64,000 nt of DNA from Entrophospora sp. SA101 (lineage: Eukaryota > Glomeromycota > Glomeromycetes > Entrophosporales > Entrophosporaceae): the NCBI GenBank assembly GCA_958430865.1, contig CAUDNR010001136.1, forward strand, positions 39,347-103,346, given 5' to 3'. Below the pieces are notes generated by a model that searched no databases, was not told the origin of the DNA, and worked only from the letters and a program-made list of their open reading frames with translations. Made by a program: the position numbers and the translations under genes. This document shows positions 61,386-64,000 of this stretch, piece after piece. Position 1 is the first letter of the stretch, and each line of letters begins with the position of its first letter.

Positions 61386-63388
61386 GCAAACCATGGTCTT
61401 GTAAAATTATTTGAATCCTTGTACCAAAATGATTCATGTATAAGTCCTGTGTTGGATGATGAAGACTTTAAATATTCCAACGTGTCGAGAATTTCTTGAT
61501 CATCTGTAGACGTTAAAATCTAATATTTAATATTAATAAGAATTAACAACAACAACAACAATAACAACAACAACAACACTACTATTAGAATTACTTGTTC
61601 ACCTTAACGCATAAACTCATCGGCCATATATAACCTAGTCCTGAATGAGGACTACCAACACCTTTATATTTTTGTTGTTGTTGACCTTCTTGAAAATTTT
61701 CAAAATAGTATTTATTCCAATCACTTAAAATAAATTGTCTGGTATTTTGATAAATCTGGTCATTTTTATCTAGAAATCCGAGATATGGTAAACTCAACAG
61801 ACTAGGAATATTCGCGTCGTCCATCAAGTTTGTCGATCCGTATCCATCAATTTCATAAACAAATATTTCACGAAATTTTTGATGATGAACTATCGACAAT
61901 GAAACAATTGCTGTCCTGATATCAATTGCCATCTCGAATGCTTTCTTAGCTAGATCTGGATAGGTTTTGTTCAACATCTTGGATAGATGTTCTAATTCTA
62001 CTGATGCCATTGCATTTGAAGGAATTAGAAATGGGAATGTTGTACTATCATCTGAGGGTCTAAATTGTGATTTTATTAGTCCTTGAAAAAAATTATTGAA
62101 AAATAATATTTAGATATATTATTATTATCATCATCATCACCATCATAAATATTATAAAATGTTTTTACCTGTTCTTCTTACAGGATTCCCTGAAAAACAA
62201 AATTCTTAAATTCAGAATACACATTTTTATTTATTTTTTTATACTCATAATAAGTACCTACCTTTGCCATACAACAACAAGGTTTCAGTAGAAGTTCTAG
62301 TTTCTCTAGTAAATAAATAATGTTCATTATTTAACTCTTCAAAAGTGCCCAACCGTTGTATTTCAAATGTTTCCAAAATCGTCGTGACAGCTTTTTTCCA
62401 AATTTCCATTTTTAAAAATCTTTCATCCTTCGTGCTCTGCCAATAATTAAAAGATAATTTCAAAAATGATGCCAACGAATCAACCTCCCATTTTGACTCC
62501 CAAGTGGAATTTGACGGTTTGGGTATCACTTTGTCGGTTTTTGACCAGGGATTTTCTTCGTACGGAATATTTGTTTCGTTTGGCGCTCTGAATGCATTAG
62601 AATATGGATCCTGTATACGTACATACATGTATGTGTTTGTTAGTAAAACTGGCTACATAATATAATAGATGATAGTGATAATAACAACAGTGATAATGAT
62701 AATAGACCTCGACGATAAATTCAGCTTGCATATAGATCAATCCTAAGATCAATTGTTTTAACTCGTTATCTTGATTTGCAAATGGTACATAAGAAATTAC
62801 TTGATTTGTTGAATCTCTTAACCACATTGCTCTATATAAACACGCGAGCAAGGAATTAAACAAACAATTCAAAGACATTTATAAAATTAATATAAGATAT
62901 GATTATATATATATGTACGGTATATCTCCAGTGATGATAAATGTCTTCGGATAATTTCCATCAAATTTTGTCCAAGCGACTGTCGTATCTATTTATAAAT
63001 AGGTAAACGGAATGAACGGGTGAACGGATGGATGGATGGATGGATGGATGAGAGCCAAACCAACTAAACATTTAATCTAATAATTACCTAAAGTATTCGG
63101 CCAACAATTTTCAAATAATCTGGCCAAATCTTTATCTTTCATTAGTCGAGTAAGATTAGCGATTACATTTTCTATTATTGTACTAAAAAATTTACGTTCT
63201 TCTAAAACAGGTCTTGAGTAAGGTATTGTTGTTGTTGTTGATAACAGTGGACCTGTTGTCGTATTACTTTCTTCTATTATTCCACTACTACCAATGGTCC
63301 ATGGAAGGTTTTGTAATTTATTATCATTGTTGTTATTGGTATTATTATAGGGATGTTTTTCTTGTCTTCTATCTTGTCTTGTCGCCAT
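61386..63388 (-). CDS. GH125 exo-alpha-1,6-mannosidase, 3' end not found
   Basis: Seven exons recognised on the minus strand: 63088-63388, 62919-62988, 62708-62831, 62262-62610, 62169-62189 (21-base micro-exon), 61603-62081, 61386-61519, about 492 codons. Hallmarks: TFIITGDIPAMWLRDSTNQV, SKWEVDSLASFLKLSFNYWQ, FRPSDDSTTFPFLIPSNAMA, EIDGYGSTNLMDDANIPSLL and GVGSPHSGLGYIWPMSL, then STDDQEILDTLEYL and GLIHESF, all typical of family GH125 (DUF1237). The family usually ends shortly after FTRPWFAWAN; here the reading reaches FTRPWFA and no exon with the end is visible. Either the last exon lies unrecognised to the left or it was lost. Fungal members trim mannosides. No clear signal peptide is seen; the N-terminus is hydrophilic. 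Confidence 0.85.
63025..63050. repeat. GGAT microsatellite in GH125 intron 1
   Basis: GGATGGATGGATGGATGGAT inside the first intron; a shorter ATGGATGGATGG run lies at 61363-61379, just after the last recognised exon on the minus strand. Confidence 0.8.
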
Positions 63389-64000
63389 TTTTTATTATTA
63401 TAAGAAAATTTGAAAATGAGAATGAATTGAGTTTTTTTTATCTCAAAAAAGAAAAATTTTTTACTCCACAAATGCAGCTAAATATAATCATCGGTGCATT
63501 GATTGCATTTAATTTAATCTTTTCTGTTTTTTTTTGAGTTTTTTAATTAATCAAAATCAAGAAAAAAAAGGTTATAATATTTGCAAAAATAGAAAAAATT
63601 TATTATTGTCATGTTGTGCGTGAAAACTAAAATATTTTGATATTGATTGATGATTATGTTATACTTCAATTTAATGCCACCATCATCCAATTCTTGATTT
63701 TTAGAATAATACATCAATTTCATTATTATTATGTATCGATTATCATCACAAAAGAAAAATCAGTAAATAAATATATCCATACTTTTGTACTTGCATTATT
63801 TTCTATTACTATCGCCGCCATGCTGGAAATCTGGGATAATTAATTAATAAATGAATGAATGAATAAATTAATGAATAAATGAATGAAATAGAAAAACAAT
63901 TCTGATTGTATTACTCGAAGATCCTTATTTACACTTTCAATAAACCTTTATATAATATAATATAGGTTAAAACAAATATAAAATAATTATGATGATAATA
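63389..64000. other. Upstream region of GH125 gene, to window end
   Basis: No gene supported. A 22-codon hydrophobic plus-strand frame (63472-63537) is too short to call. A GTTGTGCGTGAAAA match to the GPATCH1-intron element lies near 63613-63627. A TGAA/AATGAATGAA microsatellite is at about 63846-63888. Confidence 0.45.

Overview
The window looks like a nuclear scaffold of an arbuscular mycorrhizal fungus, most likely a Rhizophagus-type Glomeromycotina. This is inferred from very high A+T, compact intron-rich genes with GT-AG introns, Asn/Gln codon runs, fungal gene families (Kin1, Cla4-type PAK, Mso1-like, Mge1), a 5S rRNA gene standing alone between protein genes, and many decayed transposons. 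Nothing bacterial, viral or organellar was recognised. All exon structures were worked out by hand from splice sites, reading phase and family resemblance.

Layout. 1-3350: partial second copy of the Ran 5' exons, an AT-rich repeat array holding a small inverted-repeat element, a broken Tc1 element and a hairpin element. 3.7-27.1 kb, gene-rich: Mso1-like protein (+), GPATCH1-like (+), PTPA (-), Kin1-type kinase (+), an unrecognised protein (-), 5S rRNA (+), a tandemly duplicated small ORF beside a 10-N gap, proteasome subunit Rpn8 (+), a low-complexity ORF pair (+), a RING-ubiquitin-TerD fusion (-), mitochondrial GrpE (+), a DHHC palmitoyltransferase (-) and Mog1 (-). 27.1-34.1 kb: gene-poor, with relics and small repeats. 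34.1-49.3 kb: Tim13 (-), Gpn1 (+), a 2-kb tandem duplication that leaves a truncated and an intact LMBR1-family gene (+), a PPR protein (-) and a PAK kinase with PH and CRIB domains (-). 49.3-54.6 kb: a decayed Fanzor/TnpB-like gene and a decayed DDE transposase. 54.7-64 kb: dual-specificity phosphatase (+), intact Ran (-), second copy of the 2.8-kb block found at 1-2798, a relic region, and a GH125 mannosidase (-) whose last exon is not found.

Functional links. Ran and its release factor Mog1 lie about 30 kb apart; Gpn1 is a cytosolic GTPase linked to RNA polymerase II import; Tim13 and Mge1 serve mitochondrial protein import; Kin1 and the PAK kinase are polarity kinases. These are ordinary housekeeping genes rather than a cluster with one purpose. 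The most unusual items are the RING-UBL-TerD architecture, the Fanzor relic, the 2-kb GPN1/LMBR1 duplication, and the near-identical 2.8-kb block shared by the scaffold start and position 57 kb.
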